Positions 35,346 to 46,430 of a stretch of DNA of 64,000 nucleotides are shown here, one piece after another. The notes beneath the pieces were generated by a model. The model saw only the letters and a program-made list of their open reading frames with translations. It ran no database searches and was not told the DNA's origin. Position 1 is the stretch's first letter; each line of letters begins with the position of its first letter. The stretch comes from Holothuria scabra (Eukaryota; Echinodermata; Holothuroidea; Aspidochirotida; Holothuriidae): positions 6,634,001-6,698,000 of the forward strand of contig CM074187.1 of NCBI GenBank assembly GCA_037179385.1. The letters run 5' to 3'. The position numbers and the translations under genes are program-made.

Positions 35346-36590
35346 ACATAAAATCAAAAAATCCTTTCTAACCAACAAATCCATCTGATGTACATATCTT
35401 CACAATGCATGATATACTGTGTTACTGTAGGTGGTATGATTTAAATTTATACCAATGCTGTTGTTGAGATATTGTACAAAAGTTGTATACTTTAATCTTC
35501 TATGGATACTCAAGTAAATGCATTGTGTATCCGATGAAAGAAATGATATTGTTGATTGATTTCCGCAGAAATTGCCCTGTATTATCTGGCATGTTTATAT
35601 ACAATTCTTTAAGTCACTTTTGGTACAAAGACCTTTTGAGCTGAACTTTTGTGGCTGTCATGGACAGCAGCAGTGTGGGTGACACTGCCAACTGTATCTA
35701 ACCTGTGTTGAAGTGCATGTACAGTATCATCTATTGGAGTAATTACTGTACAGCAGTTTGTACAGTGTTTAGTTCAATCTATTTAAAATATTGTACATTG
35801 TTTATACTGGACGATAAAGATTTTGATGTTCACAGTATCCTCTGGCAGATAAACTACTTTACAATATTTTAATGTAAACTTACTGGTGAAGCATACATTA
35901 GGCAAGAAGTAATATTTCTTTATGCACAATCTACACATGATATGTATAATTGTGCTTACCTGTACGTCACATTTGTCTGTGCTTGCACCACCAGGATCTG
36001 AACTCCTAACAGGTATTAATTGTCTAGCCTGTCTGGTAGATTTTCACCACATCTTTGCTTTTTTTAGTAGATTTTCACCTCATTAATTCATTGTTTGTTT
36101 TTATCTTGCTAACACTTCTACTGTACATATAACACAGTCATTTTGATGTGTCATTAAACCAACATACAGAGCCTTACACTAACCAAGTGCTATAAACTAT
36201 TAACCAGGTACTGTACAGTATAATTTGAAAAAATATGTCACTTTATGTGGGATGATGTGTACTTGGACTCACTTGTAGAGTAACTGCACCTCTTGCTATA
36301 GTATGAAGCAGGTGTAGTCCTACTGTATATACATATAGCAGATATAGCAGAAAGAAACAAATTTATGAAATGAAATCACATATGTTTTCATTGGCCTTGA
36401 ATTTTGAGGCATGATATTGTGATTGCACATTCACGTGCCTCATATTTCATTTGTTTTTTCACAGTATTTCATCGTGATTGGTGCAGTGTACAGAAATAAA
36501 AGTAGAATATTATATGATATCAAGATATTGTGAAGAAAAGCACTATGAAACAACCCGTAGGGTCATGCTGTGACATTGCTTCTTGCGAAA

Positions 36591-36935
36591 CATGGCTGGA
36601 ATTTTGTGGTTGTCTGATTGTCTGGGATAACTAAAATTTCATATGGGCTACCAAAAGTTGTAGGTTGGTTGTCTGATGGACAACCATTTTTCTCCTGACT
36701 GAAAACGCATACTGCTGACTGACCAACTCTTTTGACTTTTTGCATTGCACAATATTTCAGACTTCAAGTGTTTCTGTCTCTCAAACATAACATCTTTTTA
36801 CTCTTCAAGACTATAAGTACATGAACACAGTTAATTTTTTTGTTTTGGACAACCAGAGTTTACTTGTGGACAGCTGAAGTTAGTGAAATGGTTGCCCAAA
36901 GGACAACCATAAATTTTTTTGAAAATCGAGGCCTG
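36591..36935. mobile_element. TIR element 'GGACAACC', copy 2
   Basis: Diverged copy of 33379-33783: starts CATGGCTGGAATTTTGTGG and ends AAAATCGAGGCCTG. Shared internal words are GGTTGCCCAAAGGACAACCA (GGTTGCCCGAAGGACAACCA in copy 1). Confidence 0.6.
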
Positions 36936-37422
36936 AGAAAGCAACATAGACACCCTAGTAGATTAAAGGCAATGTTTGGTGTAACTGGCATCTGACTTTG
37001 TTGAATGATCTCTGCTCTGAAATGAGCTATGCTTTCATTGTATTCATTGTATTCACAACATATGCTTTACTAGCCTGTTAGCTAACCCCAGGTGTAACCT
37101 AAAATTTTGTATATTTTTAATATATAATTTGTTATTGTCAATCAATTAATCAGATGTGAAATGTGACTTTGTCAAGTCTGCATGTAATGAGCTTCATTTC
37201 CTCCCTGGAGGGATAAGAGGTTATCAGTCAGAGAAGGAGGATGCACAGCAACAAAAAGTTCAAAGGAAAAGTTTCACCATGGTTGTGAAGGGTGCCCCCA
37301 AGAAAGAGAAAGAAAAAAAAAAGAACTATGATAATACAAACTGGGAGAGTACATGAGGACAATTGTTATCAAAATGGAAAGAAAACACATTTGATCATGA
37401 GTACCTGTCCAATATCACACCC

Positions 37423-37567
37423 TTGATTCCCCTTCCCTCCTTCCTACTTTCACCCCTCCCCCATGCCCTTCCCACTCCCTTCTCACTCCCTTCCCACTCC
37501 CTTCCCCCTCCTTTCTCCTCCCTTCTTCTTACTTTCACTCCCTCCCCATTCCCTCCCCATACCCTTC
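37423..37567. repeat. Long pyrimidine tract with CACTCCCTTCC units
   Basis: About 145 nt that are almost entirely C and T on the plus strand, with several near copies of CACTCCCTTCC. Such tracts can form triplex DNA; no gene is supported. Confidence 0.7.
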
Positions 37568-38469
37568 AAAGAAATGAGCATGGCCAAATTGGAACAAATT
37601 TTTCTCTATATCAAGGTATGATTTAGTATATTGCACACCTGTGAAAGTGGACAAAGAAAATGAAAGTACTTTAACTTAATTTTAGTTTCACAGGCTGTGA
37701 AACTAAAATGTCCTTTCATTTTGTGTGAAGGTTAAAGATCATTTGATGTCAACATAACATTTGATTAGTCATATCATGAAGGACTCCTTTTAAACATGAT
37801 ATTTTGAGGAATGAATTTTTAGGGATCACTCACTGAGCATGTGAATGCTGCACCGCATGTACAGTAGTACAGTGCTTTTACTGACTTAAAAGTAAAAGCT
37901 TTTGTGAGTTTACCATACTGGAAACTGTGAAAATCTCTTCTCCTAACTGATTATAACACTAGAAGGATAACCTAAAAGGATCTCATGCTGCAGTTGTATG
38001 ATACTTAATTGCACAGAGATACTGCACATTTGCTTAAAAATCCAAATAGCATTAAAAGCAGTCATTTGTCACCCCAGACTACAATTCTACCAGTCTGTAG
38101 AAATTTGCAACTGATATTATCAAACCAAAGAAAAATGCTGAGCACACAGCAATTTTTCTTTGGTTTGAGGAAACCCTGGAGTCCCCTTATACCCCTCGGT
38201 GTCTCATAAATTTTCAGGCCCTGGAGTCATACACTGCTTGCCTCCCTGTCAGCATGTACCACTTATATTTCACCGGTTGGCATTGGTTGACATAGAGCAT
38301 GGGTAATCATACATGAGTGTGTGTTATTGGTTGTTTGTGCAATTGCATGCAGAAAGTAGACAAACTGGAATAGTACATTTCATTGAGACAAAAGTGTCAG
38401 CAGACTTTACCAACTCTTTTGACGCACAGCCATTACAAAATTTGTAAGTCCATAAGAGCCTTGTATGCC

Positions 38470-38595
38470 ATCAGGTAATACCTAAAGCAATAAACTAGGA
38501 TTTTGCTTGGTTAAGAATGAGTTGAAGACAGTTGTGTGAGTAGCAGAAGTTAGTAGATTAGGAGAATTGAAACTTTGGGTGATGAATAACTGCAT
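38470..38595 (-). repeat. TTAAAGG family fragment
   Basis: Contains AAACTAGGATTTTGCTTGG and AGAATTGAAACTTTGGG, as in the copies near 34495 and 17830. Partial. Confidence 0.4.
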
Positions 38596-38958
38596 TTCAA
38601 TTGTACTTCAAAGGTATTTCAGTTTACCAAAATTCAAACTCAAAATGTATTTTTGGGTATAGAATATGTTTCATGATAGTTCATAGACCAATTTCATACC
38701 AATTATTTCCAGTGTCATCAGGCATCATCAAACAAAATAAGGTTGACATGTTCCACTGTCTTTTGTGTGGGAATCATGGGCGTGACATTGCACTGGCAAA
38801 AATTGTTCTCTGTTAACCCCTGACCTGCCTTTTGATCCTCACACTCCAATTTAAGGGGCCTTTCTGTCTACTATGCTCTTTTTAGCCTTCATTCTTCATC
38901 ATCCGAATTTTTCTTTTACAGATCTGATGCCTGTGGTTTAACTTTTGAAAGATCCAGT

Positions 38959-39069
38959 ATGAGACCCAAGAGGATGATGATTTTAGGATGTGGTGTCTTT
39001 TTGGTTATGGTGTTTGCAATGTATTTAACACTTGACAGATCATCACCAAAAGGTGGCTACCCGGGACAG
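38959..39069 (+). CDS. First coding exon of a Golgi alpha-mannosidase II-like gene (MAN2A-like)
   Basis: An acceptor (TTCTTTTACAG|, exon from about 38922) precedes a short 5' UTR part and an ATG at 38959. The peptide has a basic start (MRPKRMM), a transmembrane core and then FAMYLTLDR. This position and wording closely match the N-terminal cytoplasmic tail and signal-anchor of alpha-mannosidase II (FSLYLMLDR in vertebrates), a type II Golgi enzyme that trims GlcNAcMan5GlcNAc2 during complex N-glycan synthesis. I place the donor at CAG|GTGGAT after GGYPGQ. AAAG|GTTTGG at 39084/39085 is an alternative; both are weak and both leave phase 0. No catalytic exon was found downstream to 64 kb, so the assignment rests on the anchor alone. 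Confidence 0.5.
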
Positions 39070-40313
39070 GTGGATGAAGCAAAGGTTTGGAAACATCAAT
39101 ACCTTTTGCATTGTGTAATTTACACTTTCGTTTGCGTGAGAAGTGAAGTGACACATTGTATAATGGTGCAAATGTAAGCTGGGGGCATCATATAAAATTA
39201 AATTTTTGGTGATCTAAAGTGGCAGTGGGGTCGTAGGCAAAAACTATAAATGTGAAAATGACAAACTGCCTGATTACTTTCCAGGTCATCTTGCAATTGT
39301 GGTTATATTTGAGCTGGTTATTATTTTTTCCAATTTTTCAGTTACAGTGTAAAGGATTTTCATATGTCTCTCAGAAAAAATTTTATGTTAGTTGTAACAA
39401 AATTTTTGTTTTTTTGGAGGGTGACCGTACCTCCTCAGACCAATAAGTATGACACTTCAGAATGAAAGATAACTTCAGCACAGGTGTGTTTGATATAAAA
39501 TACTTTGCTGTTTTGTAAATTTAATCTTGGAACGGTTTTATTTAGCTACTGGATGGTACTGTATCTCCTCAGAGTCAATCTCTTAAATTGTTTACTGGTA
39601 AGTTTATTTTACATACAGCTGTGATGCTGTCATCAGTCTTGTTTAACTTTGAAATGCTCCATTTCAAAGCATTAGGTGTAGTATATTATGAAAATGCAGG
39701 AAAGTATAGTAATTGACTCTTTGTTGAATACATTTTCAATGAATCAAGTTACTTATTGACTTTTTTGGGAAAAAATTGTAGACACAGATTTGTTAATTAT
39801 TTAACAACAGCTGACTTTATACAGTATTACGAAGTCAGCTGTTGTTAAATGTTAAGTATAAAAGTGAAAGTCTGACCCATGGAATGTGTTATGTAATGAT
39901 GCAAAGTTATGTGTTATGTGTTATGTGTGGGATTATACCACAAAAGAACACATACTACAGAGATGGAGTTTTTCAGTGTTCCTGGCAGAGGGGGGTAAGG
40001 GAGGAATTTGTGTCCCCTTTCCAGAAGAAGGTGGGTAAAATCTTTCTCCCCCCCTCTCCCTCTTTTCATTTCCATAAAAATTAAAAAACTGTCAATAAAT
40101 TGGTTTCATATTTATATGCATGCAGTAGTTTACATACTTTGGAAACGTTGATGGCCCAAATTTGTAACTTAAGTACGGTTGGTCTTCCTGGAGTTATACA
40201 CCATCCTTCAATGATGAAATGGGCCTGTAAAGTGCACTGTCATCAGTGAAGCAAGGAATAGAGCTATTAAAGGGATTTATTACAATATCATCTAGATGAG
40301 GAACAGGGATGGA
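39070..40313. other. Presumed intron after the mannosidase-like exon, with a hairpin
   Basis: No exon recognised. It contains the perfect 19-bp inverted repeat at 39799-39850 and an interspersed fragment at about 39970-40085, similar to sequences near 49500 and 52180. Confidence 0.45.
39799..39850. repeat. Perfect 19-bp inverted repeat with 14-nt loop
   Basis: ATTTAACAACAGCTGACTT at 39799-39817 is exactly reverse-complementary to 39832-39850. The size fits either a palindromic transposon core or a small-RNA-like hairpin; no further evidence is available. Confidence 0.8.
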
Positions 40314-40329
40314 TATGGCAAGCTACTGT

Positions 40330-40845
40330 AAATATGTACTAATGCAAAAGAAGAGCTTTTTCAAGGATAAACTTGGTTTTTTGTCCAAAAAAAATAGTTT
40401 ATCGCAAAAACTCTGTTTATCAACCAAAAAACAAGACTTTTTGATAATCTCAGTTCACTGCCAGAAAAACACAGTTTCTTGGTATACTCAGTTTTCAATT
40501 GATGAACAGTTTTTCGATAAACTCAGTTTATTGACAGAATAGCACAGTTTTTTGGTAATTTAAACTTAGTTTCTCGACCGATAAACACAGGTTTTTGATA
40601 AACACAGTTTTTTTATGAATTCAGATTTTTGATCATTAAACAGGGTTTATCAATAAGCTCTGTTATTGACTGAAAAAGAGGGTTTTATTGTTAAATTCAG
40701 TTTACTGACTGAAAAACAGAGTACACAATTTTCAGATATTCAGTTTTTCAACCAAGTAACAGGGTTTTTTGATAAACTCTGGGTACTGACTAAAAACAGT
40801 TTTTTGATGAACACAGGTTTTTCAAGAAGCTTTTCACATTCTGCC
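40330..40845 (+). repeat. Left arm: degenerate tandem repeats with AAACTCAGTTT core
   Basis: More than ten imperfect units of roughly 30-50 bp, each centred on sequences like GATAAACTCAGTTTATTGAC and TTTTTTGAT. The core AAACT-C-AGTTT is itself palindromic, so the arm can also fold internally. Confidence 0.7.
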
Positions 40846-40860
40846 TAATATTCTGGCCTA

Positions 40861-41051
40861 CAATCCTGGACAAAAATGATGGGACATTTTTGCCCAAATG
40901 TAGCAACACGTATGCACAGACTCTCTGGTTTTCCAAAATCCCCTCCCCCCTAGTTCAATGTTGTTCTTGACAAAATATTCTCAAAATTTCAAAAATTGCA
41001 ACATTGAACGGGGGAGCGGGGGACTGTCCCATGTATTTTTGTCCAGGATTG
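40861..41051 (+). mobile_element. 191-bp MITE, copy 1
   Basis: Starts CAATCCTGGACAAAAATG and ends with TTTTTGTCCAGGATTG, giving inverted ends of about 25 bp. Inner words GTTCAATGTTG and CAACATTGAAC are also inverted, so most of the element can form a hairpin. It is nearly identical to 42180-42370, implying recent activity or conversion. Confidence 0.85.
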
Positions 41052-42179
41052 TCTGAACGACTGTACACATGTATGGGAGCATACGGATGTACCGCAGAGC
41101 AGCTGCCTTAGAGTGAAGGAGCATAAAACATTTTTTAACTTTGGCAGTAATATGTTAATCTTGGGTTTAAGTTATAAATGTAAAGGGACAGTAGCATGAT
41201 TAATCATTGATTTCAACACTTTCAAGATGATCATGCATGATACTAAGCTGACAGGAAATAAACTAATCTAACCAGTCGTTTCAATATTTGGGTAAGCCAG
41301 GGCTTGGGATGAGCGAATTCTAAACAGGTGTAAGTGCCCATTTAAATTTTCAGACAGCATTCAAATATGAAGTAAAAGAAGAGGAATAAATTCTTGATAC
41401 CACGTGAAGTTAAAAATAGCATCTTGTATGAGAAACAATGAGAAAAATTACACTTCAAACACAAAATTCATCACTGAGAACAGGCTTCTGGTGTAATTGC
41501 AGTTAATTTGATATAGCGACCCCAGAATTAACGATCTACCATTGACCTGACAACAATCTACTGTTGACCGACACAGTATTTAAATGGAACTGATGGTTGA
41601 CCGCAAATTTTTATGAAGGGACCTATTTCAAAATGATAATTTGAGCAATTTTACGGTTGACCGTGGCAAACAAGGAATAAACTACATTGGAGGAAACTAT
41701 TCATTACTGCAGTAATGTGAAACCCACTCATCTTTACATGCCCCAATTTTGCATGTTTATGACGTCATCCTTGGTGAAAAAAATTATAAAAACAAACGGT
41801 ACACTGTAGATCGTCTGGTTTACCCTAGTTTAGAGATTGCAGTCAGAGCAAGGTGCCCTCCTCTTTAATAGTCTGTGGCATATTCCCAAAGTCCAAACTG
41901 ATTATTTTAATGTTCCTACTTTTGGCTGAATGAAAGAATCGTTCCGCTTTGGCTTTGATTAAATAATGTTTTTAATTATTTCGCGAGAAATAGCTGTAAG
42001 ATTATTAACTACTTAAATAAATTTTTTGTTTCCTAGATTACAAAATGGAGAATTTTACTGTATCCTTCCCTAACGCGACTTTCCTATCACGGCTTTCAAA
42101 CTTGTCCCAAAAATGCGACCCCTTCAACACGATCTACAGTATATGTTCGCCCTCCTATATATGTGTACAGCAGTTCAGA

Positions 42180-42370
42180 CAATCCTGGACATAAATGATG
42201 GGACATTTTTGCCCAAATGTAGCAACACGTATGCACAGACTCGCTGGTTTTCCAAAATCCCTCCCCCCCTAGTTCAATGTTGTTCTCGACAAAATATTCT
42301 CAAAATTTCAAAAATTGCAACATTGAACGGGGGAGCGGGGGACTGTCCCATGTATTTTTTTCCAGGATTG
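42180..42370 (+). mobile_element. 191-bp MITE, copy 2
   Basis: The same length and orientation as the copy at 40861. I noticed only a handful of differences (for example CTCGCTGG for CTCTCTGG and GACATAAATG for GACAAAAATG). Confidence 0.85.
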
Positions 42371-42663
42371 TAGCTAGGCACAGCCAGTGGGAAAGCAGTT
42401 TACTGTATGGTCTGTCACACTGAGATTAGCACTTAATTGTCAAACTCCAACAGTCATGATCATGGTCTCTGGAGACAGAGAAGCTAATGACCAAGTTAGT
42501 ATTGAACCAGAATAATGTAAGTTACCCCCATCCCCTTTCCCTTTGAAGTTTGATAGCAATTGTTGATAACCTTTACCCACAGTAATTACAGTTGTTATGT
42601 TAGCTTCACATCGAGTAAAGCCTGGCCTGCATTATACAGCCCGGCCTGCATTATACAGCCCCA

Positions 42664-42860
42664 GTCTAGTCTATGGTCAAAAACTGAGTTTATTGAAAAT
42701 CTTGAGTTTTCCAGTCTGTAACCAAGTTTATCAAAAAATCTGTATTTTTCGGTAAAAAAACTGAGGTGTTCAGTCAAATAGCTGAGTTTAGTGAAAGAAT
42801 GCCTTTATTGATGTTCTTGGGTGATAAACTGAGTTTGGTGAAAAACCCTGTTTTTCAAAT
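42664..42860 (-). repeat. Right arm: inverted copy of the AAACTCAGTTT tandem repeats
   Basis: Units such as AAACTGAGTTTATTGAAAA, GATAAACTGAGTTTGGTGAA and TTTATCAAAAAATCTG. Complementary in sense to the left arm but shorter. Confidence 0.65.
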
Positions 42861-43062
42861 ATCGCATATTTAGCTTGCCATACTTTAGATGGATGCAGAA
42901 GAGTGCCTTGAGGCACTCCTGATGTGACTATTAAACCTGAGAGTAGAATGAGTCCCATTTACAACAACTTCTTGTCTTGAGATATTTCTATAAGAAATCC
43001 ATTAAATCAAGCATTTTTGATTCCTTGCCGAAGGCAGGCAAGGAATCTATGCGATGGTGATG

Positions 43063-43070
43063 TCGTGTGT

Positions 43071-43113
<43 letters not shown>

Positions 43114-43119
43114 TGTGTG
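43063..43119. repeat. GT microsatellite
   Basis: About 28 GT units with a few GTAT interruptions, located between the 5' palindrome and the tandem units of the HINE-like element. Confidence 0.95.
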
Positions 43120-43130
43120 ACGCCTGCTTG

Positions 43131-43740
43131 TAAACACGATATCTCAAGAACGGTAACCCCCAGGGATCTCAAACTTGGCATGTAGGTTGTCCACATTAAG
43201 TAGATGGTCCCTATTTTTTTTGGTAGGGGTCAAATGTCATTTGGGGTCACCAGAGGTCAAAATGTAAATACCTTGGAAATTGCTTGTAAACACGATATCT
43301 CCAGAAGGAAAAACGTGAGCAATCTCATACTTACCTTGCTGATTGTCCATATTGAGTAGATGGTCCCTATTGTTTTTGATGGAGGTCAAAGGTCATTTGG
43401 GGTCACCAGAGGGAAAAAGGTCAAAACCTTGTAAACACTGTATCTCAAGAAGGGTAAATGTGAGGGATTTCATACAAAGCAGGTGGATTGCCCATATTAA
43501 GTAGATGACCACAATTATTTTTGGTGGAGGTCAAAGGTCATTTGGGGTCATCAGAGATGAAAAGCTCAAAAACTTGTAAACACCATATGTCAAGAAAGGA
43601 AACTGCCAGGAATCTCATATTTACTAAGTGGATTGTCCATACTGAGTAGATGACCCCTATTGTTTTTATTGGATGTCAAAGGTCATTTGGGGTCATCAGA
43701 GTTCAAAACATCTAAACCTTGCAAACACTATATCTCAAAA
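43131..43740. repeat. Tandem array, about 150-bp unit, copy 1
   Basis: Units start with TTGTAAACACGATATCTC (at about 43131, 43284, 43429, 43574 and 43719) and contain GGTCAAAGGTCATTTGGGGT. About four to five units. Confidence 0.85.
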
Positions 43741-46430
43741 GAGTATAACTGTTGAAGTTAATATCCATGAGCGGTTAGGGTGAAAGGGTAAGAGTAATTT
43801 GGCATGTGTAATGTAATAGGCATAGGGTATATAATTTTTTGGAACAGTTTATTAACTTCACTATGTAAATTCTTTAGTGAGGTAATTTTGAAAATGCATT
43901 TGTAAAGTACTGAAGCAAACTCATAGGAAGAAGGTCTAAGGTGCACAAAAAGGCACATCACATGGTAGTTACTGTACAGTATGTTGATTCTGGCATGAAA
44001 TTGTGCCCTGCTATTACATTAAGTTCCAAGTATTAATACATGAAAAAGTGGGCAGAGCAAAATATAAAATCTTAAAAGGCAAAATCTGTTCATCAGGCTG
44101 GCATACATGCTTCAATGCTCATGGGTATGCTGATTTTGCAGCCACAAGTAAATAGATTTTCATGAAACTGATGTGGAACATGTGAGTTTAAACAGTCTGT
44201 ATATAAGGGTCATTTAGGGACATAGTCTGAAAATATTAGAAGATGCTTCTGTGCACACTAAGTAGATGACTGATATGGAACTTCATAAGTATAAACTTTG
44301 AACAGAGAGTACTCTGTGTGATGCACAAGAATCTCTTTTATAACATACCTGCATTGCTTTTTCAATAACCTTAGAGAAAACCTGAAGAAAACATTAAATT
44401 TAGTGGGAAAAAGTGCTAATATTTGACAAACCTTGTGCCAACTGTCCTCATGAGGACATGTGCGTGCATGCAAGCATGCATTAATTGGAAGTGGGAATTG
44501 ATGAATTAGATATACCACAGTTAATTAGTTTTACAAGAAAGAACCTAATTTACACTGATCATTTGATATCAAATACCCTTCAGCGCACATGAACTGTCAT
44601 TGCCTAATAGAGTGAATCAATTGTAACTGACCCATTCTTTGCCATTTGGTCACAGTTATCTCGCCCAATTTTTCACAGTTGACTGCCAGTTATCCCCACA
44701 GTGTCCTGAAGGATTACCTCATACAAACATACAGCTCAGTTGACTTGAGCTTTTTACTGTATAAGTGGTGTTAATTGACTCTTATAAACCCTCTGAAGAA
44801 AGCTTATTTTTATCTCAGTACATAACCATGACAGCCCATTGTTTGTATATACTCCTATTTCCTGCCATTCCCTGCAGGCATTCAGTACTCTATTTGTGGT
44901 CAAAATGTCAGACTTGCATGAAAGTATCACCTCTGCTAAATCCAGCATAAAATAACTGTCCACATTATCTTGTCTCATCTGACCACAAATAAAAGTTGTT
45001 TGCCTAGCCATTGTCTGGAGGTGGAGAAGTTCATGTACACTGATCAAGTTTCTAAACTGAAAGTCATCTTAGAAATACTGTAGATTGACACCCTTCAGAA
45101 ATTAGTGTCCTTTACATAGAAGCTGGTGGAATTGAACAAATAGTGTGTTTGTATAAGGAATTTTGTTGAACAAAACTTTAAACATTGGTGTCTGTCTAGA
45201 TTGGTGTTTCTGCTTTACACTTTCAATATGCTCTACAGTGATTATTTGTCACTTAGTTTCATTCTAGATTTTGTTTTAAATTTTTGATAGCATAAATGTA
45301 TCAGGATACTACTTGCCTCATCTCTGCTTATATCTGGATAACCGCACCAAAAAAGTAACCCCTGTGTGAAGGATTATATAGTTATGTCAAATATCATCAT
45401 CTTGTCTCACATTTCATTTTTATCCATGTCTCCCCTCCCCCCCCCCCCCCCAAAAAAAAAAGTGTACCATAAAGCTTAATGCATAGAACCGTTGCCTCAA
45501 GATTACCCATTATGACACTTTTCAAAAGTATTAAGATTTTATTTTGCATTGCTGCTGTCATTTAAAAGTATAGTTCAGGTAATAACAGCAAGCATAATGC
45601 TGTACACTGTGTATCAAACAAGGAAAACTTGTACTGTATGTTATGCTGTACCTACAGTATAAGTAGACAAAAGGCGAATTAAAAGTCTTGTTAAATTATG
45701 GATTAATAGGGATATTTCTTTGTTAATTTGCAAAGGATACCATAGACAATGGGTGGGGCATTTCCCCCATAAAGCAAAAATTGCCGTCAGTAATAGCCAA
45801 GGTTACACATCTCTGTTCAGATGTCTCTTTAGGCTTGGTCTCACATACCCCGCAACACCCAGTGTTAACTTGTGTTTACAATCAGACAAAACCACAGGCT
45901 AGCCCCGTGTTTTCCAGTCTGTGTTCTCATGTACCCAGTGTTTCGTTGATTGGATAGTGTTACCATAGTAATGAGGCCAAATATTTCACACACTGGTTAC
46001 AGCAAAATGTAAGAAAATACCTGTCATCAGTGCGATAAGTACCTGTGACCTTGCTTGATTAAAACAAAAACGATGTTTAAAACTGCTCAACCCTGCGATT
46101 TGAGGTGGATCAAATTTTAAACACCGGCCCCGCGTTAACCCGCGTCTCACATTACACGAGGTAATACAGCGTTACCTCGAGCGTGAGGTATGTGAGAACA
46201 CAGTATTTGATCCAATGCTTGAAGGAGAGTATGTCGATGAGGGCTTGTTTAAACACTAACCTCAATACAGACTGTTCGAAACATAGAGGCATCGGAACAT
46301 AGAGACTTCAGAATGGAGAGCTGTCCCCATTGACCAAACTTTTGATAAAAATGGTTTCAAAATACCGCTTTATCAAGTAATGAGACAGTTTTCTGGAATA
46401 TTAAAGCTGTGTGAGAAATTCCTCTTGTGT
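43741..46430. other. Sequence interrupting the HINE-like tandem array
   Basis: About 2.7 kb unrelated to the 150-bp unit, probably one or more later insertions. It includes the TIR element at 45836-46202 and a poly-C/poly-A stretch near 45428-45460. No coding sequence is supported. Confidence 0.5.
45836..46202. mobile_element. MITE-like element with TCTCACATACC ends
   Basis: The left end TGGTCTCACATACCCCGC and the reverse complement of the right end (TGTTCTCACATACCTCACGC) agree apart from a few bases. The interior has related words (TGTTCTCATGTACCCAGTG), so it is internally repetitive. It is CpG-richer than its surroundings, suggesting a younger insertion. Confidence 0.6.

Larger units (their letters stand above)
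28700..38921. other. CpG-poor, repeat-bearing interval upstream of the mannosidase-like exon
   Basis: About 10 kb with no supported coding exon. It contains a diverged MITE (29252-29408), GGTCTTG-rich segments (31540-31680 and 32705-32850), two 'GGACAACC' elements, a SINE body (35205-35345), two partial TTAAAGG-family copies (34495-34640, 38470-38595) and a pyrimidine tract (37423-37567). It may be the 5' intron of the plus-strand gene. Confidence 0.5.
40314..42882. mobile_element. Foldback-like element with tandem-repeat arms
   Basis: TATGGCAAGCTA at 40314-40325 is the exact inverse of 42871-42882. Inside these ends lie two arms of degenerate tandem repeats in inverted orientation: the left arm (about 40330-40845) has many 'TTTTTGATAAACTCAGTTT'-like units and the right arm (about 42664-42860) the complementary 'AAACTGAGTTTATTG' units. 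Long inverted arms made of short tandem repeats are the hallmark of foldback (FB/Galileo) and sea-urchin TU elements. Two 191-bp MITEs lie within. No transposase frame was seen and no clear target duplication. Confidence 0.6.

Noticed and set aside
37156..37356. Lysine-rich exon candidate
   Set aside because: An open frame with a basic end occurs, but no convincing donor or family match; A-rich sequence explains the lysines.
43131..43740. CRISPR-like array
   Set aside because: The units are contiguous imperfect repeats of about 150 bp without unique spacers, in a eukaryotic genome; this is a minisatellite inside a mobile element.
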